This document shows positions 56,462 to 64,000 of a DNA stretch of 64,000 bases, one piece after another (the first letter of the stretch is position 1; each line of letters opens with the position of its first letter). The DNA comes from Limosilactobacillus viscerum (GTDB lineage: Bacteria > Bacillota > Bacilli > Lactobacillales > Lactobacillaceae), in NCBI RefSeq assembly GCF_947387525.1, contig NZ_CANDNW010000007.1, positions 1-64,000 on the forward strand. Direction: 5' to 3'. The notes beneath the pieces are model-generated. The model searched no databases, was not told the DNA's origin, and worked only from the letters and a program-made list of their open reading frames with translations. The translations under genes and the position numbers were made by a program.

Positions 56462-57247
56462 TCAATCATCCAGGTTCAATTTTCCCATCTTTTGTTCCAG
56501 TCGGTGCATCTGCTGGATGAACCGTTTACTCTTCAGACGAAGGCCTACCTGGTCGTCATAAATGGTATCCAAGACTAGCTGGAGCCGTTGCTTGGTAAAA
56601 TCATTGACCTTGATGTTATTTACCCGCTGGAGGTTAAGCCGGGCAAACTGTTGCAGATAGTAAACCGTTCGCCGGTCAAGGTGAAAACGTCGGTCATCCA
56701 AATACCAGTGCTGCTTGCAAAGCATTCCACCGTATTGTTCGGAAAAGTCTAGCAAGCGGTCCGCCCGTCCACAAATCACACAGCGATCCCAAGTTGGTGC
56801 AACCCCAAAGACATTCAACAACTGGGTTTCAATTACATTCGTCACAACTTGCTCATCTTGCCCACGATTGATTAATTCGAGCGCTGCCGCCACCTGGTTA
56901 AACCAGCCGCCAATTGACTGGTTATCCGGAAAGGCATGGTCTACTAGGGAAAGAATATATGTTGCATAAGCATTCCGGCTGAGGTCGCCAGCGATCCCAT
57001 GATACTGGTGCGTTTCACTAGCAGTATTGATAAAGCTAAGGCCATCATCAGCTAACGAGCCAATATAAGTCCCGTGAGTAAAGGGAAGGATGTCACTGGC
57101 CATCTGAAAGCCCCGCTTCTTTCCATCACGAACGTAAAACATTGCTGGACCAATTTTATCGGTAAGCATTTTAATCAGGAGGTCACGCTCACGATAGTCG
57201 CGCCGGTAAATGATGATGCCACGAAAATCAGTCGTTTCTCGGGCCAC
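56462..57247 (-). CDS. recO: DNA repair protein RecO
   Basis: 261 residues; loads RecA with RecR/RecF. N-terminal OB fold (TDFRGIIIYRRDYRERDLLI), helical middle, and a zinc site with CVICGRADRLLDFSEQYGGML then CKQHW. It lies 21 nt downstream of era, the conserved era-recO pair. Confidence 0.95.
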   Translation of the reverse strand: MARETTDFRGIIIYRRDYRERDLLIKMLTDKIGPAMFYVRDGKKRGFQMASDILPFTHGTYIGSLADDGLSFINTASETHQYHGIAGDLSRNAYATYILSLVDHAFPDNQSIGGWFNQVAAALELINRGQDEQVVTNVIETQLLNVFGVAPTWDRCVICGRADRLLDFSEQYGGMLCKQHWYLDDRRFHLDRRTVYYLQQFARLNLQRVNNIKVNDFTKQRLQLVLDTIYDDQVGLRLKSKRFIQQMHRLEQKMGKLNLDD

Positions 57248-57268
57248 ACTACCGCCTCCCCTTTTTGC

Positions 57269-58174
57269 TTAGTAGTCCTTATTCCGGTAACCGTAATCCT
57301 TCAGCATTGCCGACTTGTCCCGCCATTTTGGCACCACTTTTACCCATAATTGCAGGAATACCTTATCACCAAGCAGGTGCTCAATATCTTTTCTGGCCAT
57401 TGTCCCAATCTTTTTAAGCATCTGCCCCCGCTTGCCGATAATGATCCCCTTTTGTCCCGGACGTTCAACAACAATGTTGGCGGAAATATGAATATGTTCT
57501 TCATCTTCCCGCTTGACTGAAGTAACATCGACGGCCACCGAGTGGGGAACTTCATCCCGTGTCAGCATGAAGACCTTTTCCCGAATCATTTCAGCAATTA
57601 CAAAACGCTCAGGGTGGTCAGAAATCTGATCATCAGGATAGTACTGGGGACCATTTGGCAACCCAGTCACTAATTCATTAACCAGTTCGTTCACGTTATT
57701 TCCCTGTAAGGCAGAGATAGGAATAATCCCCTTAAACGGCAGGGCATCTTTGTACTGTGCAACAATGTCAGGTAAGTCGTTAGGGTGAACCTGGTCAATC
57801 TTATTAACCACTAAGTAGATTGGTTGTTTGACCTGCTTTAAGCGCTCAATGATGAAATTATCACCAGGTCCCCGCTTCTCAGTTGCGCTAACTACGTACA
57901 CCACTGCATCTACCTCATCTAGAGCTGACAGGGTTGAACGCTCCATAAAGTCACCCAGTTTAGTTGCCGGTTTATGGACCCCGGGAGTGTCAATAAACAC
58001 GATTTGAGCTTCTTTACTAGTGTAAATTCCCTGAATCTTATTCCGGGTCGTCTGGGCCACGTTACTCATAATGGCTACCTTTTGCCCCACAATGTAATTC
58101 AGCAATGTCGACTTTCCAACATTGGGCCGACCAATTAATGCAACAAAACCTGACTTATAATTTGGATTATCCAT
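57269..58174 (-). CDS. era: GTPase Era
   Basis: 301 residues; binds the 3' end of 16S rRNA in 30S assembly. GTPase motifs [28 protein letters not shown]-terminal KH domain with [21 protein letters not shown]. Sits between dgkA and recO in the phoH-ybeY-dgkA-era-recO operon. Confidence 0.98.
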   Translation of the reverse strand: MDNPNYKSGFVALIGRPNVGKSTLLNYIVGQKVAIMSNVAQTTRNKIQGIYTSKEAQIVFIDTPGVHKPATKLGDFMERSTLSALDEVDAVVYVVSATEKRGPGDNFIIERLKQVKQPIYLVVNKIDQVHPNDLPDIVAQYKDALPFKGIIPISALQGNNVNELVNELVTGLPNGPQYYPDDQISDHPERFVIAEMIREKVFMLTRDEVPHSVAVDVTSVKREDEEHIHISANIVVERPGQKGIIIGKRGQMLKKIGTMARKDIEHLLGDKVFLQLWVKVVPKWRDKSAMLKDYGYRNKDY

Positions 58175-58183
58175 TTTTTACTC

Positions 58184-58585
58184 CTACCTAATTAAGTTTA
58201 TAATGCGGGGCACAAAAATAATCAGCCCCACTAAAACCGCGAAGCAGGCCGCAATTAAGACACCGCCAGCAGCGACGTCCTTAGCCTTCTTCACTTCAAC
58301 ATTGTAATGGTGACTAACAAGAAGGTCAGTAACTGCCTCCGTCACCGTATTAAGAAACTCTGCCGCAAAGACGAGAAAAATAACCAAGAGCAGCCAGAGC
58401 CACTCGTTTGCATCGACCTTCAACAGCCACCCGACTAATAGGGCTAGTACTGCTGCTAAGGTATGGTAGCGCATATTACGCTCTTCACGAAGCATGGTAA
58501 TTATACCATCGACCGCATGACCCATTGCTTGGAGCAGGTGGTGGTTCTTACCTGTCTGGTGCTTATCTCTTGAGTCCATATTCAT
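58184..58585 (-). CDS. dgkA: Undecaprenol/diacylglycerol kinase family protein
   Basis: 133 residues, three membrane helices. DgkA family motifs: REERNMRYH and EFLNTVTEAVTDLL followed by KKAKDVAAGGVLI. In Gram-positives this enzyme phosphorylates undecaprenol. Start ATG 58585 has GGGAG 7 nt upstream; the gene overlaps the ybeY end by 23 nt. An ATG two codons later is possible. Confidence 0.92.
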   Translation of the reverse strand: MNMDSRDKHQTGKNHHLLQAMGHAVDGIITMLREERNMRYHTLAAVLALLVGWLLKVDANEWLWLLLVIFLVFAAEFLNTVTEAVTDLLVSHHYNVEVKKAKDVAAGGVLIAACFAVLVGLIIFVPRIINLIR

Positions 58586-59042
58586 CCAAGATCTCCCGTT
58601 GTAGTCCAAACATCTTCTTCTCGTCAGCCGGCTGCTCATGGTCATAGCCATTCAAGTGCAAAAAGCCATGAACTACCAAAAAGCCTAGCTCACGATCAAC
58701 CGAATGGCCCAGGAACTTGGCCTGCTCCTCAACTTTGTCGATGGAAACAAAGAGGTCACCAAGGTTTGCTGGAAACTCCGCCGCCATCTCCGGATCCATA
58801 ATGATTGGTGTTTCATCACCGTTCTCCTCGGCAGCAAAGCTTAAAACATCCGTTGCCCGGTCAACTCCCCGGTACTGCTTATTTAATTTTTTGATTGCCG
58901 GGTTGGTGGTCATGGTTACTGACATCTCAGTATTATCCTTTAGCGCAAGTTTTTTTGCCGCAAACTGAAGCACATTTTTAATCAACTCTAGCTGGGCATC
59001 GCTTACCCGCCCATCAGTTTCATCGTATAACGTCAGGTCCAC
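58563..59042 (-). CDS. ybeY: Endoribonuclease YbeY
   Basis: 159 residues; processes 16S rRNA 3' ends and acts in ribosome quality control. Zinc site HGFLHLNGYDH (125-135). Other conserved residues: RGVDRATDVLSFA and GDLFVSIDKVEEQA. It overlaps phoH by one base and dgkA by 23. Confidence 0.97.
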   Translation of the reverse strand: MDLTLYDETDGRVSDAQLELIKNVLQFAAKKLALKDNTEMSVTMTTNPAIKKLNKQYRGVDRATDVLSFAAEENGDETPIIMDPEMAAEFPANLGDLFVSIDKVEEQAKFLGHSVDRELGFLVVHGFLHLNGYDHEQPADEKKMFGLQREILDEYGLKR

Positions 59043-60052
59043 TATTCTTTCTCCTTCCCTGCATCCTGCTTTTGATTTGTCTTTCTCGTGGCATGTTCTT
59101 CATACGCGGTAATAATCCGGGCAACAACTGGGTGCCGGACCACGTCCTCTGCACTAAAGCGAACAAACTTAATTGATTGAATGTCCTGCAGGATTCGCTG
59201 GGCACTGACCAGCCCACTCCGGACACCATGTTGAAGGTCGATTTGCGAGATATCCCCATTAACAACCATCTTGGAACCAAAGCCTAACCGGGTTAGGAAC
59301 ATTTTCATTTGGGCATTAGTGGTGTTTTGTGCCTCATCAAGGATAACAAATGCTCCATCAAGCGTCCGTCCCCGCATATAAGCTAGTGGGGCAATTTCAA
59401 TAATTTCCCGTTCCATTAACCGCTGGGTATGGTCCGAACCGAGGATTGCATTTAATGCATCGTAAATTGGGCGCAGGTACGGGTCAACCTTTTCCTGCAG
59501 GTCACCTGGCAGGAAACCAAGGCTCTCACCCGCTTCAACCGCTGGCCGGGTAACGATAATTCGTTCTACTTCGCCCCGCTTCAGTGCAGCTACCGCCATG
59601 GCAACGGCAAGGTATGTCTTCCCTGTCCCCGCTGGACCAATCCCAAAGGTAATATCATTATGCTTAATTGCATTAACGTACTGGCGCTGGCCAAAATTCT
59701 TAACCCGAATTGGTTGGCCTTTTCGGTCCTTAATAATCGTTTCACTATATAAGTCAGCAAAGTACTCAAGAGTCCCCCGGTGAGCCATTTTCATGGCGCT
59801 GACAATATCAGTACTATGAAGGTGAATCCCCTGTTGAAGTAAGTTAACCAGTGCATGAAAAACGTCAACCGTTAACTTGACGTCTTCGCGCCGGCCACTG
59901 ACCTTCAAATTGCCACCGAATGGGTTTAAGGTAACTTCCATTCCTTGCTCAATCAGGCTAACAAACTTATCCTGCGGGCCAAGAATGCCAACTTCAACTT
60001 CTGGCTGGTCAATTTGAAAAACTTGTTCATATTCTTGCGTATTTTCTGCCAA
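59042..60052 (-). CDS. phoH: PhoH-like ATPase
   Basis: 336 residues. N-terminal KH-like part, then a P-loop domain: Walker A GPAGTGKT (139-146), IIVTRPAVEAGESLGFLPGD, and the Walker B region FVILDEAQNTTNAQMKMFLT. It precedes ybeY as in most bacteria; RNA or ribosome-linked function is inferred from operon. It heads the run to recO. Confidence 0.95.
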   Translation of the reverse strand: MAENTQEYEQVFQIDQPEVEVGILGPQDKFVSLIEQGMEVTLNPFGGNLKVSGRREDVKLTVDVFHALVNLLQQGIHLHSTDIVSAMKMAHRGTLEYFADLYSETIIKDRKGQPIRVKNFGQRQYVNAIKHNDITFGIGPAGTGKTYLAVAMAVAALKRGEVERIIVTRPAVEAGESLGFLPGDLQEKVDPYLRPIYDALNAILGSDHTQRLMEREIIEIAPLAYMRGRTLDGAFVILDEAQNTTNAQMKMFLTRLGFGSKMVVNGDISQIDLQHGVRSGLVSAQRILQDIQSIKFVRFSAEDVVRHPVVARIITAYEEHATRKTNQKQDAGKEKE

Positions 60053-60135
60053 ATTATCCTATTCTCCTTCAAAAAGATTAATTTCGCTAATTTCTTAGTA
60101 AATTATATCATAGCTTTCTTCAAAGATTGTAACAA

Positions 60136-60181
60136 TAAAAACGACTCAGCATCCCCCACTTTAGGATGCTGAGTCGTAAAT
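60136..60181 (-). terminator. argH terminator
   Basis: Arms ACGACTCAGCATCC and GGATGCTGAGTCGT (14 bp) around CCCACTTTA; the minus strand then has TTTTTATTG. Strong rho-independent terminator for argGH. Confidence 0.92.
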
Positions 60182-61567
60182 TCAGTTATTATTTAAGATT
60201 TTTTCCGCCGCTTCGATCTGTTTCTCTACCTGGTCAAAGCCGGTTCCACCAAATGAATTCCGGCGCTGGACGGCAACGGCAGGTTTGAGTACCTCATACA
60301 CGTCTTCGTCAATTTCCGGATTGATTTGCTTAAATTCCGCTAGTGGAATATCCGCAAGGTCACGACCGGACTTAAGACCTTTTAAGACGAGCTCCCCAAC
60401 TATTTCATGAGCCTTTCTAAACGGGACCCCCTTCGTTGCAAGGTAATCAGCCAGTTCGGTAGCGTTAGAGAAGTCATGGTGCGTGGCGTGGGCCATCTTT
60501 TCTTTATTTACCTTGACCGTTTTGATCATTCCCGTCATCACCGTCAGGCTTGGCAAGATCGTCTTTACCGCATCAAAAACACCTTCCTTATCCTCTTGCA
60601 TATCCTTATTGTATGCCAGTGGCAGGCCCTTCATCGTTGTCAGCAGGCCAATTAAGCTAGCAAATACACGGCCACCCTTGCCACGGATCAGTTCAGCCAT
60701 GTCGGGGTTCTTCTTTTGCGGCATGATTGAACTTCCCGTTGAGTAGGCATCAGACAGTTCAATGTAACCAAATTCATAGCTGCACCAGTAGATAATTTCT
60801 TCACACAGGCGTGAAAGGTGGACCATTAAGATACTGGAATTGCTTAAGAATTCTAGTGCAAAATCCCGGTCGCTTACCGCATCTAAAGAGTTTGCGTATG
60901 GTTGTTGAAAGCCCAACAAGTCCGCTGTCATTTGCCGGTCAATTGGGAACGTGGTGCCGGCAAGTGCTGCAGCACCCAATGGTGAAAGGTCGGTATGCTT
61001 CTTATTAAATTCAAACCGTTCAACATCCCGTTGGAACATTTGGAAGTAGGCCATTAGGTAATGACCGTATGAAATTGGCTGCGCATGCTGCATGTGGGTG
61101 TAACCAGGCATAATGGTTTTTACGTTATCCTTAGCAAGGTTAACCAGTGCTGACTGGAGCCACTTAATTGCCTTGATGATTTTCGGCAACCGTTCTTTGA
61201 TGTAGAGGTGAAAATCGGTTGCAACCTGGTCGTTCCGACTCCGCCCCGTATGAAGCTTACCAGCAACCGGGCCAATTTTTTGGGTTAAAAGAGCTTCAAT
61301 ATTCATATGAATATCTTCATTCTCAACGTTAAATGGCAAGCCATGTTCCTGTAGTTCTTGCGCCAACTCTTTTAGTCCCGCTATGATTTGATCCGCATCA
61401 CTAGCGGAGAGGATTTTAGTTGCTTTAAGCATTTTGACATGGGCTAACGAACCGGTAATATCTTCCATGGCCATTTGCTGGTCAAAAGAAATGGAGGCGC
61501 CGAACTCATCAACGAGTTCGTCACCCTCCTTTTCAAACCGTCCGCCCCACATTTTTTTAATGGGCAT
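60182..61567 (-). CDS. argH: Argininosuccinate lyase
   Basis: 461 residues; splits argininosuccinate into arginine and fumarate. Signature [12 protein letters not shown]; other motifs [36 protein letters not shown] and [14 protein letters not shown] 61567 ([11 protein letters not shown]) has AAGGAG upstream; a frame to 61741 lies within argG. Overlaps argG by 11 nt. Other arginine synthesis genes are absent here. Confidence 0.97.
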   Translation of the reverse strand: MPIKKMWGGRFEKEGDELVDEFGASISFDQQMAMEDITGSLAHVKMLKATKILSASDADQIIAGLKELAQELQEHGLPFNVENEDIHMNIEALLTQKIGPVAGKLHTGRSRNDQVATDFHLYIKERLPKIIKAIKWLQSALVNLAKDNVKTIMPGYTHMQHAQPISYGHYLMAYFQMFQRDVERFEFNKKHTDLSPLGAAALAGTTFPIDRQMTADLLGFQQPYANSLDAVSDRDFALEFLSNSSILMVHLSRLCEEIIYWCSYEFGYIELSDAYSTGSSIMPQKKNPDMAELIRGKGGRVFASLIGLLTTMKGLPLAYNKDMQEDKEGVFDAVKTILPSLTVMTGMIKTVKVNKEKMAHATHHDFSNATELADYLATKGVPFRKAHEIVGELVLKGLKSGRDLADIPLAEFKQINPEIDEDVYEVLKPAVAVQRRNSFGGTGFDQVEKQIEAAEKILNNN

Positions 61568-62786
61568 CGAGTGTTTCTCCTTTCTTCGTCTGGGCCTTTT
61601 CTTGGACCTGGGCATAAACCTTATCAGGCAGTTCCCATAGCTTGATGAAGCCAGTTGCTGCTTCCTGGTCAAACTCATCTGCAGATGTGTAGGTCGCAAA
61701 GTTCTTATCGTACAACGAATTTGGTGACTTCCGTCCTTCACAAATAACGTTTCCCTTAAAGAGCTTTACCCGGACAACACCATTAACAACCTTTTGTGTT
61801 TCATCCAGGAAGGCAACCAGTGCTTTCATCAATGGTGAATACCATAGGCCATTATAAATCAATTCGTTCATCTTGAGTTCAATTGTTGGCTTGAAGTGGG
61901 CTACTTCCCGTTCCTGTGTCAGATCTTCCATGTCCTTGTGGGCAGCTAACAAGACTGTTACAGCAGGGCATTCATAGATTTCCCGGGACTTAATCCCAAC
62001 TAACCGGTTTTCAACGTGGTCAATCCGGCCAATCCCATTTTCGCCAGCAATTTTATCCAGCTTCATAATTAACTGGTCTAATGGCAGTTCTTCGCCATCA
62101 AGTGCTACTGGAACCCCTTCTTTAAAGGTAATTTCCATCATGGTTGGCTTGTCTGGAGTTTCCTCAATGGGGGTTGTCCGTTCATAAGCGTCTTCCGGTG
62201 CGGCTACCCATGGGTCTTCGAGAATCCCACATTCATTTGCCCGTCCCCATAAATTCTGGTCGATGGAGTACGGACTAGCCTTGGTAATCGGAACCGGGAT
62301 GTTGTTATCCTTAGCGTATTGGATTTCTTCTTCCCGTGACCAGTGCCAATCACGAATTGGATCTTCAATCTTCATTTCAGGTGCCAGGGCGTGAATTCCA
62401 GCTTCAAACCGCACTTGGTCATTCCCTTTCCCCGTACAACCGTGGGCAATTGCCGTTGCACCGTACTGCTTTGCCACACCAACCAATTTTTGAACAATCA
62501 GTGGCCGGGACAAGGCAGATACTAGTGGGTACTTTTGTTCATACATTGCGTGGGCCTGAAGTGCTGGTAAAACAAACTGTTCGGCAAAATCCAACTTCGC
62601 ATCAATTACTACGGACTTCCAGGCGCCAATCTTCTCTGCCTTCTTTTGAATTGCATCAAGATCCAGTCCTTCACCAACATCGATACAGCAGGCAATTACA
62701 TCGTAACCCTTATTTTTCAGCCAAGCGATTGCAACTGAAGTATCCAAACCACCAGAATATGCTAATACAATCTTTTCCTTTTCCAT
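61557..62786 (-). CDS. argG: Argininosuccinate synthase
   Basis: 409 residues; joins citrulline and aspartate with ATP. Motifs [15 protein letters not shown] (PP-loop), [30 protein letters not shown]. Start ATG 62786 ([11 protein letters not shown]) agrees with the family; ATG 62804 lies within the presumed ArgR site and has no ribosome-binding site. Even 62786 has a weak one. First gene of argGH. Confidence 0.95.
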   Translation of the reverse strand: MEKEKIVLAYSGGLDTSVAIAWLKNKGYDVIACCIDVGEGLDLDAIQKKAEKIGAWKSVVIDAKLDFAEQFVLPALQAHAMYEQKYPLVSALSRPLIVQKLVGVAKQYGATAIAHGCTGKGNDQVRFEAGIHALAPEMKIEDPIRDWHWSREEEIQYAKDNNIPVPITKASPYSIDQNLWGRANECGILEDPWVAAPEDAYERTTPIEETPDKPTMMEITFKEGVPVALDGEELPLDQLIMKLDKIAGENGIGRIDHVENRLVGIKSREIYECPAVTVLLAAHKDMEDLTQEREVAHFKPTIELKMNELIYNGLWYSPLMKALVAFLDETQKVVNGVVRVKLFKGNVICEGRKSPNSLYDKNFATYTSADEFDQEAATGFIKLWELPDKVYAQVQEKAQTKKGETLDAH

Positions 62787-62807
62787 TTTATCGTCTCTAT
62801 TCATTTT

Positions 62808-62907
62808 TATGTATATTTATAAGTTGTGATAAATATACAACCATACCGTATAAATATCAACTAAAATTTCAATATATTTAAAAAATATACATTATAGTGA
62901 ATATGGG
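62808..62907 (-). promoter_or_regulatory. argG promoter with ArgR-like half sites
   Basis: Promoter TTGATA (62855-62860), 17-bp spacer, TATATT (62832-62837) on the minus strand. ARG-box-like sequences (consensus TNTGNATWWWWATNCANA) have one good half each: TATGTATATTTATAAGTT (62808-62825, plus strand) and GTTGTATATTTATCACAA (62824-62841, minus strand) over the -10. A further AATGTATATTTTTT lies near 62880-62893. Arginine-dependent repression is inferred. Confidence 0.55.
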
Positions 62908-62912
62908 TTGTA

Positions 62913-62957
62913 TAGAAAAGGACCAGCACATAATAAAATAATGCACTAGCCCTTTAA
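62913..62957 (-). terminator. Bile salt hydrolase terminator
   Basis: Minus strand AAAGGGCTAGTGCAT pairs along 15 bp (with several G-U pairs) with ATGTGCTGGTCCTTT, followed by TTCTATA. It lies between the bsh stop and the argG promoter. Confidence 0.7.
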
Positions 62958-62962
62958 ATTAA

Positions 62963-63940
62963 TTAGTTTTGTTCCTTAATTGATTGCTGGTTAATAATTG
63001 GAAAGAGTGCCAGTTCCTGGCTGTTGAGGTTAACGTGATGCAATTGAACGGCGTTAATTTGGTTATTATCATAAGTCGTGTAGTAGAACGTTCCCGTGGA
63101 CAGGTTAATTCCGTCAGAATAAATTGTATATTCAAACTGGCCGGGAGCAACCTCATCCAACCCCTTTTGCTGTTCAACCGCGTGCAGACAGTGGAAATAA
63201 TTCGTCACGTTCTCTACTTCGTCTTGTCCAGCTGGCGCATGTTGAAGGGTAAACACTTCTTTTACAAAGCGGCTTTCCGAATCCATCCCCCCGGGTAACA
63301 TGTGCGAGCCAATCCCCCGACTATACGTATTAAGCTTAACCTGCGGCGTTAACGTATTAGTCGGTTCAGCCGGTGAAACACTCTGATAGTTGGCTAAATT
63401 AGTCATTTGTTGCGGGAATTCGGGATTATTTGTTAATACATTAACCGGGTTGTCATAAACATGCAAGCCCGTCGCCGTTGATTCAACCGTAATTGAAGCT
63501 CCTGAACGGTCAGCAATCAACCAGTGAAGTGGCGATAACTGTAACTGGTCTGAAAAGTTAATATTAACTAAGTTCAGATTCTTCATTAATTCCTTTGCCT
63601 CCGCAACGTTTTTGCATTGGCCAAGAACGTAGGGGATAAATTCGAACGGCGAAACATTATCCTTACCAGCTTCTACCGCAAAGAAATGCGCAGGCCCGTC
63701 GAAATTCAAGCCGGCCATTCCTAAGCCCTCTTCATTGGCCCCGTCAAAGTATAACGGGTACCCATTCTTCACCAGGGCCATTCCAATTATTGCGTAATGA
63801 TGGTTTAGTGCCGGCATTTTACGAAAATCAAAACGGTAATCACGTGGTGTAACTACTACCTCTTGGCCAAACGAAATTTCGAGGTCCAGGTTACGACCAA
63901 AATAGTGGTCACCAGCCGTATATAAAATTGATGTGCACAT
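62963..63940 (-). CDS. bsh: Choloylglycine hydrolase (bile salt hydrolase type)
   Basis: 325 residues, Ntn hydrolase that removes glycine or taurine from conjugated bile salts. After Met removal the nucleophile is Cys2 (MCTSILYTAGDHYFGRNLDL). Active-site residues: Arg16, Asp19, Asn79 (GLNFDG), Asn171/172 (TNNPEF), Arg224 (SESRFVKE). The set fits BSH; penicillin V acylase activity cannot be excluded. ATG 63940 has GGGAG upstream. A -10 TATAAT is at 63976-63981; the -35 would fall at or past the window edge. Confidence 0.93.
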   Translation of the reverse strand: MCTSILYTAGDHYFGRNLDLEISFGQEVVVTPRDYRFDFRKMPALNHHYAIIGMALVKNGYPLYFDGANEEGLGMAGLNFDGPAHFFAVEAGKDNVSPFEFIPYVLGQCKNVAEAKELMKNLNLVNINFSDQLQLSPLHWLIADRSGASITVESTATGLHVYDNPVNVLTNNPEFPQQMTNLANYQSVSPAEPTNTLTPQVKLNTYSRGIGSHMLPGGMDSESRFVKEVFTLQHAPAGQDEVENVTNYFHCLHAVEQQKGLDEVAPGQFEYTIYSDGINLSTGTFYYTTYDNNQINAVQLHHVNLNSQELALFPIINQQSIKEQN

Positions 63941-64000
63941 TAGTGTGATTCTCCCTTATTAAATAGTCGCTCTTAATTATACACCTTTTGGTTTAAAAAG

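Noticed and set aside
62336-62881. 181-codon plus ORF opposite argG
   Set aside because: It is antisense to conserved argG codons, has no ribosome-binding site, and runs through the argG promoter.
1-64000. CRISPR array, toxin-antitoxin or defence island
   Set aside because: I found no regularly spaced repeats and no cas, restriction, or toxin-like genes on either strand.

Overview
The window reads as core chromosome of a heterofermentative gut lactobacillus, most likely genus Limosilactobacillus (L. reuteri group or close). The basis is the protein content seen here: a Gram-positive set with RbgA, CvfB, YpmS/YpmR, a RibT-XerD-ScpA-ScpB-RluB string, a DUF2929 protein divergent from dnaE, a short RecQ behind YpbB, and a bile salt hydrolase. 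Species was not determined. I see no rRNA, tRNA, IS element, prophage or CRISPR array. Nearly everything lies on the minus strand. The plus-strand exceptions are a LacI regulator, plsY, trhA, an Xer-like protein and the DUF2929 protein.

Layout: 1-2.4 kb is the only decayed part. It holds the start of a probably frameshifted SGNH hydrolase, a divergent Nif3-family gene, a frameshifted TetR regulator and two small broken genes. 2.4-5.6 kb has a LacI regulator, ppaC, a Nudix hydrolase and a DUF1836 regulator. 5.6-11 kb has parC-parE and divergent plsY. 11-20 kb has an aldose-epimerase-like gene, topA, dprA, rnhB, rbgA, yozE, ypmS, ypmR and degV. 20-27.6 kb has trhA, folA-thyA, an ABC-F ATPase, cca, a catalytically dead tyrosine-recombinase-like gene and a TPR protein. 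27.8-34.8 kb has hup, der, rpsA, cmk, a LysM protein, recQ and ypbB. 35-40 kb has ribU under an FMN riboswitch, then cvfB-xerD-ribT-scpA-scpB-rluB. 40-49.8 kb has pyk, dnaE, a DUF2929 gene, pepT, a Nif3 protein, trmK and an aminotransferase. 50-60 kb has dnaG-rpoD, glyQ-glyS behind a T-box, then phoH-ybeY-dgkA-era-recO. 60-64 kb has argG-argH and a bile salt hydrolase.

The genes form housekeeping groups: chromosome topology and segregation (parC/parE, topA, scpA/scpB, hup, xerD), replication and repair (dnaE, dnaG, recO, recQ, dprA, rnhB), ribosome and tRNA maturation (der, era, rbgA, ybeY, cca, trmK, rluB), and folate/dTMP synthesis (folA-thyA). Regulation visible in the sequence includes an FMN riboswitch with terminator, antiterminator and a Shine-Dalgarno hairpin, a glycine-type T-box, AT-rich ArgR-like half sites over the argG promoter, and a structured hup leader.

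I did not find a clear undescribed multi-gene system. The most unusual points are a composite hairpin/terminator repeat present at two or three loci, an XerD lacking two of the six canonical catalytic residues in the same window as an Xer-like protein that has lost almost all of them, a terminator hairpin that contains the dprA ribosome-binding site, and the run of broken genes near the left edge.
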